A DNA stretch of 64,000 bases from contig NZ_BMWZ01000002.1 in NCBI RefSeq assembly GCF_014651495.1, positions 310,001 to 374,000 of the forward strand, in the 5' to 3' direction. Within the stretch, counting starts at the first letter, position 1, and each line of letters opens with the position of its first letter. The position numbers and the translations under genes were made by a program. Shown here one piece after another: positions 28,036-37,123 of the stretch. The DNA is from Algibacter mikhailovii. GTDB lineage: Bacteria; Bacteroidota; Bacteroidia; Flavobacteriales; Flavobacteriaceae. The notes beneath the pieces were generated by a model. The model was not told where the DNA came from. It saw nothing but the letters and a program-made list of their open reading frames with translations, and did no database searches.

Positions 28036-29640
28036 ATGAAAAAAATCAATTTAATCGTAAGTATCGTTGCACTGAGTATGCTATTTATGCAAAGTTGTAA
28101 GGAGTCAACAAGTGATTCTCAATCTAAAGCACCAGTAGTTTCAGCAAGTACGGCATTTGATGTGGTGATATTAAATGGCCGTGTGATGGATCCTGAAACT
28201 AATTTGGATGCTATAAGAAATGTTGGTATACAAAATGGTAAAATCACACTTATTACCGAAGAAAAAATAACAGGTAAAGAAACCATTGACGCTACCGATC
28301 ATGTAGTGTCACCAGGTTTTATTGATTTTCACACTCATTCATCAAACATTCCATTTGGTCAAAGACTATTTTTAAGAGATGGCGTGACCACCCCACTAGA
28401 ATTGGAGATGGGTGCCTATCCATTGGATGCTTACTATGCGAGTTTAGAAGGAAAATCGTACACCAATTACGGAGCTACTGTAGGGGTTGGCGGTATTCGT
28501 GAAAAAGTAGTACATCCCGCCTACAATTCAAAATCAGGTTCCCTAGTAAAAGACCTTTTCAATAAGCATGAAGATGCCTTTGCAACCATGGAAGTGGCTA
28601 CTTTCATGCCCACCAATGAACAGGAAAAACAAATCAAAAGTATGGTTGAAGAAGGCATTAATCAAGGTGCCCTTGGTATTGGGGTTCCTGTAGGTTATAT
28701 GTCACTAGGCACGAAATCCACCGAACTAATGGCTTGGCAAGATCTTGCCGCAAAATCCGGATTGTCTACCTTTCTACATGGTCGGTTTTCAAGTCAACAA
28801 CCCCCAACATCTGGGTTATTAGGTTTTCAAGAAATGATTTCAAGTGTAGGTATCTATGGAGGTGGTTTATTAATACATCATATTCACCAACAAACACTTG
28901 ATGATACTCCAGCAGCTATAGAAATGATTGCTAGAGCACGCGAAAATGGACTAAAGGTTACTGCAGAAGTGTATCCATATTATCAAGGTGCAACAATTGT
29001 TTCAGCAGATTACTTGGTTCCTTCAAATTATGGTCCTAATATGGGGCGCGATTATAAAGATATTATTGAAGTGGCGACTATGAAGCCACTAACCAAAGAC
29101 CGTTATGAAGAACTCGTTAAAACGGACCCAGCAGCTTCAGTAATCTTTGGAGGCATTTCTGAAGAAGGATTAATGAATACAATAGCCAGTCCAAAGGTTA
29201 TTATAGGTAGTGATGGAATGCCTTTAGTTATTTCTGCTAGTGGGGAAATGGCAATAGATTTTGACATACCTTTTGATGCTGTTCAAGGACACCCTCGTGG
29301 CGCAGGAACACATGCTAAGGTTTTACGATTATCACGAGACGAGAACCTAATACCATTAATGCTAGCCATTTCCAAAATGACCTATATGCAGGCAGCATAT
29401 CTAGTTGAAAATGGTGTTGAATCTATGGCTTCAAAAGGACGAATTCAAGTTGGAGCAGATGCAGATATTACCATTTTTGATCCTAAAACGGTAACAGATA
29501 ATGCTACCATGTTAAAAGCCGGATTGCCTTCAACAGGTATTCCCTATGTACTGGTAAACGGTACCATCGTGGTAAAAGATTCTAAAGTATTGAAAGGTGT
29601 TTATGCGGGAAAACCTGTTAGAAATACAATCAAGGAATAA
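28036..29640 (+). CDS. D-aminoacylase-like amidohydrolase, lipoprotein 1
   Basis: The 534-residue protein is a lipoprotein: the signal ends MLFMQSC, with the lipobox Cys at residue 21. The catalytic part resembles N-acyl-D-amino-acid deacylases. It shows VVILNGRVMDPETNLDAIRNVGI, the metal histidines H99 and H101 in GFIDFHTHSS, and SDG with D393. It ends with the family's HPRGAGTHAKVL, SKMTYMQAA and GADADITIFDP-like segments. Such enzymes release D-amino acids or D-residue peptides from N-acyl conjugates. It would act at the periplasmic face or on the cell surface. The related second gene starts 29 bp downstream. Confidence 0.8.
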   Translation: MKKINLIVSIVALSMLFMQSCKESTSDSQSKAPVVSASTAFDVVILNGRVMDPETNLDAIRNVGIQNGKITLITEEKITGKETIDATDHVVSPGFIDFHTHSSNIPFGQRLFLRDGVTTPLELEMGAYPLDAYYASLEGKSYTNYGATVGVGGIREKVVHPAYNSKSGSLVKDLFNKHEDAFATMEVATFMPTNEQEKQIKSMVEEGINQGALGIGVPVGYMSLGTKSTELMAWQDLAAKSGLSTFLHGRFSSQQPPTSGLLGFQEMISSVGIYGGGLLIHHIHQQTLDDTPAAIEMIARARENGLKVTAEVYPYYQGATIVSADYLVPSNYGPNMGRDYKDIIEVATMKPLTKDRYEELVKTDPAASVIFGGISEEGLMNTIASPKVIIGSDGMPLVISASGEMAIDFDIPFDAVQGHPRGAGTHAKVLRLSRDENLIPLMLAISKMTYMQAAYLVENGVESMASKGRIQVGADADITIFDPKTVTDNATMLKAGLPSTGIPYVLVNGTIVVKDSKVLKGVYAGKPVRNTIKE

Positions 29641-29669
29641 GTGAATTTATTATAATTAAAAACTCTTTT

Positions 29670-31277
29670 ATGAAAAATATTCAATTAAAAATATTGCTGA
29701 TTTCGGCAATGGCGCTTTGTCTAGTAGGATGTAATTCCAAAACGGGCCAAAAAGAAACTCCAAATACAGAAAAGTCGATGCCTGTATCCACAGAATTTGA
29801 TGTAGTCATCCTTAACGGGCGGGTAATAGATCCTGAAACGAATTTTGATGGTATCAGAAATGTTGGGGTTAAAGATGGTAGCATTAGCATCATCACAGAA
29901 AAAGACATTCAAGGAACGAAAACCATTGATGCTACGGGTAAGATTGTTTCCCCTGGTTTTATTGATCTTCACATGCATGGTCAAAATATTGGTGCATATA
30001 GGCTACAAGCTACGCAAGGGGTTACCACGGCACTAGAATTAGAGTCGGGTGTTTTGCCAATTAATGACTTTTATGAAGCGCAAGCCAGTAAAAATATTCC
30101 GATTCATTACGGTGCTGCAGCGGCTTGGACTTTTGGCAGAATTGCCACATTTACAGGTAAAGAAGTAGAAGCTACGGCAGAATATTTTCAGGGAGCCCAA
30201 GGTGAATCCAACTGGAAAGAAGAGTTAGCGAATCCTGAACAGTTAGAGAAAATATTGAACGAGGTAGAAACAGGATTAAAGCAAGGCGCTTTGGGTATTG
30301 GTGTAAATGCGGGATATGCCCCTGGCTCTGGTCACCTGGAGTATTATAGTTTGGCTAAACTGGCTAAAAAATATAATGTGGGTACTTTTACTCATGTTCG
30401 TTTTATGAAAGGAGTGGAACGTGATAATGCTTTTGAAGCTTTTCAGGAATTGATTGCAAATGCTGCTGCAACAGGAGTTAATATGCACATATGTCATATT
30501 AATAGTAGTTCTCAAAAGGATATCCATAATACATTAGAGCTTTATGAGAGTGCCAAGGCCAATGGTATTTCTGTAACCGCTGGTGCCTATCCATGGGGTG
30601 CGGCAAGTACGGTTGTTAAAGCCGCCATGTTTACCGGACCTACCTGGAAAGCCGATATGGAAACTACAGAAGAAGCTTTTCAACTTGGAAAAAAACGACT
30701 TACCAAAGCAGAGTTTGATGATTTGCAAGCAAATCAGCCAGGTACTATTATTGTTTGGCATTTTTTAGATGCAGCAAAACCAGCAGAATTAGCGTTAATG
30801 GATGCTTCCATTCTTCATCCTGAAACAATAATTGAGTCTGATGCTATGCCTATTTATCAATCAAAAGATGGGAGTATTGGTGTGTATACCGGAGTTGAGT
30901 GGCCACTACCGGCAGATGTGATTAATCACCCACGTTCTGGTGCTACTTTTACTAAGATATTACAAGATTATGTAAGGGAAAGAAAGCTTATGCCGCTACA
31001 AACAGCCATTAAAAAAATGAGCTTAATGCCGGCACAGACCATGGAAGACGCTGTTCCTCAGATGAAAAAGAAAGGTAGACTGCAAGTAGGTATGGATGCT
31101 GATATTTTAGTGTTTGATTTAAAGGAAATCAAAGTAAATGCTACGTATGTAGATCCTTGTCGTGCTTCTGAAGGGATGTCACATGTGTTAGTAATGGGGT
31201 CACCTGTTGTGGAAAACGGTGTGTTATTGTTAGATACTCCTCCTGCTCTGCCTATTAGAAATGCGGTTACGGAATAA
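29670..31277 (+). CDS. D-aminoacylase-like amidohydrolase, lipoprotein 2
   Basis: This 535-residue paralogue of the previous gene has a lipobox at MALCLVGC. It keeps H101 and H103 (GFIDLHMHGQ) and D391, but in the sequence ESDAMP instead of SDGMP. HPRSGATFTKILQDYVRE and KKGRLQVGMDADILVFDL follow as in D-aminoacylases. The two copies differ over most of their length, more than the first amidohydrolase pair does, so they are older duplicates that may have different substrates. Operon spacing links it to its paralogue. Confidence 0.78.
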   Translation: MKNIQLKILLISAMALCLVGCNSKTGQKETPNTEKSMPVSTEFDVVILNGRVIDPETNFDGIRNVGVKDGSISIITEKDIQGTKTIDATGKIVSPGFIDLHMHGQNIGAYRLQATQGVTTALELESGVLPINDFYEAQASKNIPIHYGAAAAWTFGRIATFTGKEVEATAEYFQGAQGESNWKEELANPEQLEKILNEVETGLKQGALGIGVNAGYAPGSGHLEYYSLAKLAKKYNVGTFTHVRFMKGVERDNAFEAFQELIANAAATGVNMHICHINSSSQKDIHNTLELYESAKANGISVTAGAYPWGAASTVVKAAMFTGPTWKADMETTEEAFQLGKKRLTKAEFDDLQANQPGTIIVWHFLDAAKPAELALMDASILHPETIIESDAMPIYQSKDGSIGVYTGVEWPLPADVINHPRSGATFTKILQDYVRERKLMPLQTAIKKMSLMPAQTMEDAVPQMKKKGRLQVGMDADILVFDLKEIKVNATYVDPCRASEGMSHVLVMGSPVVENGVLLLDTPPALPIRNAVTE

Positions 31278-31356
31278 TCTATTGTATTATTAATATTAAT
31301 TAATAATGTCAAATGTATTAGTAATAGAAACGCCTATAATGGATAATTTTTAAGAA

Positions 31357-31992
31357 ATGAGTGTAGCTGATTTGTCTTATTTACTTGGGATGTTGGGAAC
31401 AATAGCTTTTGCTGTTACTGCCGTTTTAGCTGTAATACCGAAAGGCATCGATGTTTTTGGAGCCTGTGTAATGGGCATCATCACAGCCATTGGAGGTGGA
31501 ACCATAAGAGACGTTATTCTTGATGAAACTATATTTTGGTCATTAGATTTAAATTATATATGGGTTGGGTTGGTATCAAGCGTCATTGCCTTTTATGGTA
31601 ACAGGCTTATGTCTCGTAAATATGTATACACCCTGATGCTCTACCTTGATGGTTTAGGTGCTTCGTTATTTGTGATACAAGGTGCTGAAAAAACGCTTGA
31701 ATTGGATTTCGCAATGCCATTGGGTCCTGTTCTATTAGGGGTAACAACTGCCATTGGAGGAGGTCTTACTCGAGATGTGCTTGTAGGCAATACAAACCTA
31801 CTAATGAAAAAAGAACTATACGCCGTGCCTTTGGCTATAGGTGCCACGCTCTATTTGGGTTTAATAAACCAATTTCATGATCATGGTGTGATTATAGGCA
31901 TACTTTGTGCCCTGATAACATTTGCTATACGTGCGGCAGCTATATACTGGAAACTAAGGGTGCCTAACTGGATGTTACTAAAAGCAAAGTGA
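31357..31992 (+). CDS. TRIC-type (UPF0126) cation channel protein
   Basis: The 211-residue membrane protein has seven predicted hydrophobic segments and two internal repeats. Each carries the family's glycine-rich signature followed by RD: AIGGGTIRDVILDE and AIGGGLTRDVLVGN. Prokaryotic TRIC proteins form trimeric monovalent-cation channels. It lies 79 bp after the D-aminoacylase pair, on the same strand. Its link to amide hydrolysis is unclear; charge balance is one possibility. Confidence 0.9.
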   Translation: MSVADLSYLLGMLGTIAFAVTAVLAVIPKGIDVFGACVMGIITAIGGGTIRDVILDETIFWSLDLNYIWVGLVSSVIAFYGNRLMSRKYVYTLMLYLDGLGASLFVIQGAEKTLELDFAMPLGPVLLGVTTAIGGGLTRDVLVGNTNLLMKKELYAVPLAIGATLYLGLINQFHDHGVIIGILCALITFAIRAAAIYWKLRVPNWMLLKAK

Positions 31993-32045
31993 TAAAACTC
32001 AGTTTCAATAAAGTGCTAGTCAATAGGAATTAAAAAATAAAAATT

Positions 32046-32582
32046 ATGAATACAATGAAAAAAATTCGGTGGATTGCCTTGATAAGAGGAATTGTTTTAA
32101 TTGGGCTTGCTTTTTTTGTCTTTCGGCATCCGGTAAATGCGCTCATTGGTGTTGCCATTTATATTGGTATTAGTTTATTATTTATTGGTATTACACAGAC
32201 TGTATTATCCATTCTTTCAAAAAGCACACTTGAAAATTGGGGCTGGGTGCTCGCGGGAGGGCTCATTGATATTCTATTTGGATTTATGCTACTGTCCAAC
32301 CCAGCACTAACTGCAGCCAGTTTACCATTTGTAGTGGGCTTTTGGATCATGGTTTCTGGAGTGATGACCTTTGTTAACGCCTTTCAAAACAAAAAAGAAG
32401 GCAATGCAAACTGGTGGTTGGGAATTATTGGTGGAGCACTCTCAGTAGTTGTAGGCTATCTAATAACTAACAATATTTTAGTTGGTATGTTTGCCATTAC
32501 CTCCTGGATGGGTATAGGTTTTGCCATAGCTGGAATTTTAAATATAATTATCGGATTTAAATTGAAATCAGTCATTTCATAG
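32046..32582 (+). CDS. HdeD-like (DUF308) membrane protein
   Basis: The 178-residue protein has six hydrophobic segments with short loops. It shows the DUF308 pattern of repeated pairs (GIVLIGLAFFVFRHPVNALI; GLIDILFGFMLLSNPALTA; GALSVVVGYLI). HdeD in E. coli contributes to acid resistance at high cell density. Here the role is unknown. It sits 53 bp after the TRIC gene, and the two may form a small membrane-homeostasis pair within the locus. Confidence 0.85.
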   Translation: MNTMKKIRWIALIRGIVLIGLAFFVFRHPVNALIGVAIYIGISLLFIGITQTVLSILSKSTLENWGWVLAGGLIDILFGFMLLSNPALTAASLPFVVGFWIMVSGVMTFVNAFQNKKEGNANWWLGIIGGALSVVVGYLITNNILVGMFAITSWMGIGFAIAGILNIIIGFKLKSVIS

Positions 32583-32687
32583 CATAAATAAGTACTTCAG
32601 GTTTATCCGGTTTTAGGAATATATGGAGGACATAATCATGACAGTATTAAATGTTTTATAAAACAACATAACAGAAATTATAAAAAA

Positions 32688-33968
32688 ATGAAAAAAATTT
32701 TACTACCCTTTTTAATTGTGATCCATTTTGGAGCTACTTCTCAAACGGTATCTACAGACACTATTCCATCTGGGGTACAAGGTTCTATTAACCCGTTAAC
32801 GGATAATAGACCTGTGCATACAGGTGATAATCTTTTAGACGATTCATTTCCTAGTTCTTGGCCACTTTTTGGATCAGATATTAGAATGAAGATTGGAGGT
32901 TATGTGAAAGCGGACTTCATTAGAGATTTTGACTACATAGGAGATCGATATGAATTTGAATTAGGCAGTATTGCTCTGGAAGGCTCACCTGAAAGAGAAT
33001 TAGGTGGTATTTCCACCTTTCATGCCAAACAGACACGTATTAATTTTGATTTCCGCTCTAAAGCAAAATGGAGTAAAACCGGAAAGGAATTTCCTTTACA
33101 AGTCTTTTTGGAATTAGATTGGTTTTTTGACGGTGAATCAAGTCGATTAAATACGCGTTTACGACATGCTTACGGGGTCATTGGGCGATTATTAGTAGGT
33201 AGAACCTGGACCACTTCAGGTGATTTAGCCACATTACCAGGAACCATTGATTTTGCTAGTGGAGATGCACTTTATGGGGGCAGAACTACTCAAATTAGAT
33301 GGCAGGATAACATAGATGAAACCTTCTCTTACGCGGTTGCGTTAGAGGATTTTGCGCCACAAATTGATAACGTTTATAATCTAGAAGGAGCTTCAAGACC
33401 ATTATGGCCTAATATTGCGGGAATGGTTAAAGCAAAATCAAAGAATGGATCAAGCATTCAATTAGGTCTTGATGTTTTTCCAGTGAGTTGGGTGGGTCCT
33501 GCTTCGGCGCCGAACGTAAACAAAACAGGCTATGCGATCACTGTAGGAAGCAGATTGGTGCTTAAGGTAACCGAATATCAAGATGCCTTTGTTTGGGGCG
33601 GCGGATATGGTGAAGGACAGGCTCATAAAATTGTATCACTCTCGTGGGACGGCAAAGCATCTGGGGCACTTAGTCCAACTGATTTAACCACATCTCCTGC
33701 TTGGTTTGCCTATGCTGGTTATAACCATTACTGGACTAAAAAATTGAATTCAAATATTTCAACAGCTTGGAGCGGGACAACACTAGCAGACTTTCAAGCT
33801 GATGAAACCATTCAAAAAGCGGGCTCAGTTCACGCCAATCTAGTTTATTTCCCATACAAAATGGTTTCCACAGGAATTGAATATATGTGGGGCACCAGAG
33901 AGAATAAAAATGGTGTTGAAGGAACAGCGTCAAGAGTACAATTTATGGTCAAGTTTAAATTCAATTAA
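32688..33968 (+). CDS. DcaP-like outer-membrane porin 1
   Basis: The 426-residue protein has a signal peptide (MKKILLPFLIVIHFGATS). The barrel start, SWPLFGSDIRMKIGGYVKADF, is characteristic of DcaP-type trimeric porins. FHAKQTRINFDFRSKA, LRHAYGVIGRLLVGRTWTT and a terminal VQFMVKFKFN with the C-terminal aromatic-rich strand follow. DcaP of Acinetobacter passes dicarboxylates and some beta-lactamase inhibitors. Porins of this kind are uncommon in Bacteroidota compared with TonB-dependent systems. It is paralogous to the gene at 35850. Confidence 0.8.
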   Translation: MKKILLPFLIVIHFGATSQTVSTDTIPSGVQGSINPLTDNRPVHTGDNLLDDSFPSSWPLFGSDIRMKIGGYVKADFIRDFDYIGDRYEFELGSIALEGSPERELGGISTFHAKQTRINFDFRSKAKWSKTGKEFPLQVFLELDWFFDGESSRLNTRLRHAYGVIGRLLVGRTWTTSGDLATLPGTIDFASGDALYGGRTTQIRWQDNIDETFSYAVALEDFAPQIDNVYNLEGASRPLWPNIAGMVKAKSKNGSSIQLGLDVFPVSWVGPASAPNVNKTGYAITVGSRLVLKVTEYQDAFVWGGGYGEGQAHKIVSLSWDGKASGALSPTDLTTSPAWFAYAGYNHYWTKKLNSNISTAWSGTTLADFQADETIQKAGSVHANLVYFPYKMVSTGIEYMWGTRENKNGVEGTASRVQFMVKFKFN

Positions 33969-34260
33969 TGTATTAAATAGGTTTCAGCAGGAGAATTACT
34001 GGTTTTGAAATATTAAAGTCAAATGATCTATAGGCTTCTTAACGAAAACGTTTTAACAATAAAAAGAAGCACACGATTTTGATGTTTTTTTAGCATTACT
34101 TGCAATTAAATTGCAAGAACATTACATACGCAAGATTAGACAAAAGCGGTTAATGATTAATTTACTTGAAGAAAACAAGAAAGAAGGTGTTTCTAGTTAA
34201 TGTTGCTAGCTTACACGAATACAGATTCCGCAATATGAAACTTAATAAGAAAGTTAGAAA
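33969..34260. other. Intergenic region with a perfect inverted repeat, before the serine hydrolase
   Basis: About 290 bp have no clear gene. At 34099-34117 CTTGCAAT-TAA-ATTGCAAG is a perfect 8-bp inverted repeat, a shape typical of a dimeric repressor site. The frame downstream (about 34109-34200) reads LQEHYIRKIRQKRLMINLLE before a stop, which may be the decayed end of a coding region. No exact -7 element is seen. Confidence 0.4.
34099..34117. promoter_or_regulatory. Inverted repeat, possible operator
   Basis: Arms CTTGCAAT and ATTGCAAG with a 3-nt spacer, about 145 nt upstream of the serine hydrolase start. The symmetry is exact. Assigning it to a regulator is speculation. Confidence 0.35.
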
Positions 34261-35637
34261 ATGAAAATATTTAAAAAAATAATTTACATTTCCACCTTAG
34301 GCCTATTCATTTTGGCATGCAACAGCAAGGAGCGTAAGGAGGATAAATCAGGGAAAGCGGTTACACCTATGACAGAGACTAAAAATAAAATCAAACCAAA
34401 GCAAGAGCGCACACCTATTGAAGCGTTTAAAAAGGGATTCACTACGCAACAATTAGAAGAATTCCGGGCTAACTATACCCTTCCGTATCTTTTATCAGGA
34501 GGAGACGCATCCGTTTGGTGGTCTATGAGAACTTCCGAGGTGATGCAAACCGCTATTTTACCTGTGCGTCAGCCTACCATGCCACTGGAAGAGAACCTCA
34601 ATTCTGAGGTTGGAAAGATCAAGGCAGAAACCAAGAACTTCGGCACAATATCCCTGGATGAGTTTATGGTGCACCCTGAAAGTTACGCAGCAGCATTCAT
34701 TGTTATACGCAAAGGACAAGTGGTTTACGAAACTTATCCGGGTATGAATCCATGGGATTCTCATGTTTGGATGTCTTCAGCTAAGCCCATAGCGAGTCTT
34801 ATGGTAGACCTGCTTATCGACGAAGGGAAGATCGATCAAGAGAAAACAATGGGAGAGCATATGCCAGAATTTATTGATACTGGTTGGGCCGATATCAAGG
34901 TGATTGATGTACTGGATATGACTCCTGGCCTCAATTCAGAAGAAAACGACGAGACACGCGCCGATCCGAACTCTATCGCATCGCGCCTTTTTCTTGCCGA
35001 GTTTGGAATAGAATATAATGGGAAGCATGAAGCTGTTGTAGATGTGCTGAAAGACGCAAAATCTGTGGGTCCTCCTGGGACTAAATTAGAATATGGTTCT
35101 CCTACAACAGAGATGCTTGTGCTGCTATGTGAAGCGGTTACCGGAGTACCCTTCGCTCAACTTGTTAGTGAAAATGTATGGTCAAAAGTTGGAGCTGATG
35201 CCCCTCTGAATCTTCACCTTTCACCTGGGGGCGTTGCGGCAACTCATGGTGTAGTATCCAGTAGACTGAGAGATTTTGCACGCTTTGGTATGCTATATAC
35301 TCCAAGTTGGGACAAGATTTCTACGGAACAGATTGTAACCCCAGATATCATCGAACGCATCCGAAACGGAGCTCGCGGACGTGATTTCTTTCGCAATGGC
35401 TTTGATGGGCCAGTTTTCGTGAGTCGCCTAAATAATGACGATATCATCAGTAACAGCAGACAATGGGATGGTGTATGGGAGGATGGAGATATCTGGAAAT
35501 CGGGTCTTCAGTCTCAAGCCATATATGTATCGCCAGATCGTGACCTCGTTATCTGTGCATTCTCAACTAACGCACCAGACGATTCTGTTCACCGCTTCTT
35601 GCGACCTATAGCGACATCTGGGCTCTTTGACGAATAA
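34261..35637 (+). CDS. NylB/beta-lactamase-fold serine hydrolase, lipoprotein
   Basis: The 458-residue protein has a lipobox at LGLFILAC, so it is exported and lipid-anchored. The serine-hydrolase domain has the nucleophile motif S172-S173-A174-K175 (SxxK). Y278-G279-S280 stands in the place of the YxN motif, as in 6-aminohexanoate-oligomer hydrolases. HGVVSSRLRDFARFGMLY matches the conserved segment of COG1680. It probably cleaves an amide or ester bond and is not a typical beta-lactamase. Codon choice is visibly richer in G and C (CTG, ATC, GAC, CGC) than in its neighbours, which suggests recent acquisition. It stands between two DcaP-like porins. Confidence 0.82.
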   Translation: MKIFKKIIYISTLGLFILACNSKERKEDKSGKAVTPMTETKNKIKPKQERTPIEAFKKGFTTQQLEEFRANYTLPYLLSGGDASVWWSMRTSEVMQTAILPVRQPTMPLEENLNSEVGKIKAETKNFGTISLDEFMVHPESYAAAFIVIRKGQVVYETYPGMNPWDSHVWMSSAKPIASLMVDLLIDEGKIDQEKTMGEHMPEFIDTGWADIKVIDVLDMTPGLNSEENDETRADPNSIASRLFLAEFGIEYNGKHEAVVDVLKDAKSVGPPGTKLEYGSPTTEMLVLLCEAVTGVPFAQLVSENVWSKVGADAPLNLHLSPGGVAATHGVVSSRLRDFARFGMLYTPSWDKISTEQIVTPDIIERIRNGARGRDFFRNGFDGPVFVSRLNNDDIISNSRQWDGVWEDGDIWKSGLQSQAIYVSPDRDLVICAFSTNAPDDSVHRFLRPIATSGLFDE

Positions 35638-35640
35638 GCC

Positions 35641-35791
35641 TTAAGAACAGTTGCTAAAAAGATACTGAAAGTAGCTTTAAAGCAGGCAGAAACTAAAAGC
35701 GGTGATGGCACAAGAAAATGAGTTAGGTGCCATTAAAAAAGCAAGTATCTAGATTAGAAATAAAGACGGCAAAATTTATAAAACACAATAA
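35641..35791 (+). pseudogene. Decayed C-terminal end of an amidohydrolase
   Basis: Just after the serine hydrolase, three short frames line up in order with the C-terminus of the amidohydrolases at 24447 and 25803. KKILKVALKQAE recalls YEVLKMATSDNAE. After a frame change, ENELGAIKKAS recalls GDLGVIKEGAY. After an in-frame stop and a deletion, NKDGKIYKTQ-stop recalls MKDGKIYKNSIN-stop. The order, spacing and end coincide, so I read this as the remnant of a further copy. An alignment would settle it. Confidence 0.5.
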
Positions 35792-35849
35792 AACAAATTA
35801 TAACCATCTCAGGATTGAATTAAAAATATTTTAATTAAAAACATTATTT

Positions 35850-37100
35850 ATGTCATTTAGATTATTAGCCCTTATCCTAGTCTTACAAGTGCCTTTTGGC
35901 ATCTATTCTCAGGAAGGAACTTCTAAAGATTCTGTTAAGAACCAATTAGCAGTACCCCATAAAGATATTAAAGAACAAGTTTTACAAACTGCCCGCGAGC
36001 ATTTGGTTAATTCAGACTTTCCAGGATCTTGGCCCATGTTTGGAACAGATTTTAGAATGAAAATTGGCGGCTATTTAAAAGCTGACTTTGTTTATGATAT
36101 GGATGGCACCCTGGACAAAACTCAATTTTTAATGTCTACCATTCCTGTGGAAGGCCAACCAGAATATAACAATGAGGGTTACATATCCTTTTTTGCTAAA
36201 GAAACTCGCGTCAATATTGATTTAAGACGATTTACAGCAAATGAATTACCGCTGCAGCTATTTATTGAAGGTGATTTTTTTTCTGATGGAAATAATTTCA
36301 GATTACGTCATGCTTATATCACCGCAGGAGATTTTATTTTAGGTCAAACCTGGACAACACTTTCTTTTTTAGAATCCATGGCTTTTATGATTGATTTTGC
36401 TGCAGGTGATGCACTCTTTGGTGGGCGGTCTGCACAAATTAGATATCAAAAACAATTGACTGAAAAATTAAAATTAGCTGTTGGTCTGGAGTATTTATCT
36501 AGTTTAGGTATTGAAAATCCGGATAATTTAGACGGTCAAGCTTCCATTCAGCTCCCCTTACTAGCACTAAGGTTTGATTACAGATGGAAAACCGGCGTAC
36601 TATTCCTAGGGTCAAGTATCGCGCAATTACGTTGGGATGGCGGTTCAACAGGCCCAAAAGATCAAACCCTTCAATGGGCAGGAGTCATTGCCGGAAGACA
36701 ATATCTAGGAGAAAACAATTACTTTACTTTTAATTTTAGCTATGGAAATGCTTATGGAGAAAATATCATTGCCTTTGCTGGGAGCAATGCTAATGCCGTA
36801 TTAACGCCAGAAGGCACTCTGGAACCCATGCTAGCCAAATCTATTATGACTGGGTTTATGCATAGGTGGACGCCAAAACTGGAATCTAATCTTAACTATG
36901 CCTATGGCTGGCTAGATGCTCCTGCTTCTAGGGCAGATTACGCCCTAAAAAGAGGAGGCATTGGTCACCTTAACCTCATATATAAATTTGGCAAGAATTT
37001 CTCAATAGGCGCTGAATATATGTGGGGTGCCCAAAGGACTAACAATGATGCCTATGGAAACGCTGGTAGATTTCAATCAATGGCAAAATTTGATTTTTAA
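35850..37100 (+). CDS. DcaP-like outer-membrane porin 2
   Basis: The 416-residue protein has a signal peptide (MSFRLLALILVLQVPFGIYS) and a short helical segment (IKEQVLQTAREHLVNSD). The same barrel start as porin 1 follows (SWPMFGTDFRMKIGGYLKADF). FFAKETRVNIDLRRF, FRLRHAYITAGDFILGQTWTT and a final AGRFQSMAKFDF end the barrel. It differs from porin 1 mainly in the middle, where the loops that line the pore would be. It begins 58 bp after the pseudogene stop and is followed 23 bp later by another barrel-like gene. Confidence 0.8.
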   Translation: MSFRLLALILVLQVPFGIYSQEGTSKDSVKNQLAVPHKDIKEQVLQTAREHLVNSDFPGSWPMFGTDFRMKIGGYLKADFVYDMDGTLDKTQFLMSTIPVEGQPEYNNEGYISFFAKETRVNIDLRRFTANELPLQLFIEGDFFSDGNNFRLRHAYITAGDFILGQTWTTLSFLESMAFMIDFAAGDALFGGRSAQIRYQKQLTEKLKLAVGLEYLSSLGIENPDNLDGQASIQLPLLALRFDYRWKTGVLFLGSSIAQLRWDGGSTGPKDQTLQWAGVIAGRQYLGENNYFTFNFSYGNAYGENIIAFAGSNANAVLTPEGTLEPMLAKSIMTGFMHRWTPKLESNLNYAYGWLDAPASRADYALKRGGIGHLNLIYKFGKNFSIGAEYMWGAQRTNNDAYGNAGRFQSMAKFDF

Positions 37101-37123
37101 TTAGAAAAAACATCTTTTTTAAT

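Noticed and set aside
29721-29984. 87-codon minus-strand frame inside the second D-aminoacylase-like gene
   Set aside because: It is antisense to conserved catalytic sequence and matches no known family.
34261-35637. Beta-lactamase resistance gene
   Set aside because: The YxN motif is Y-G-S and the sequence fits NylB-like COG1680 hydrolases; antibiotic resistance cannot be claimed.
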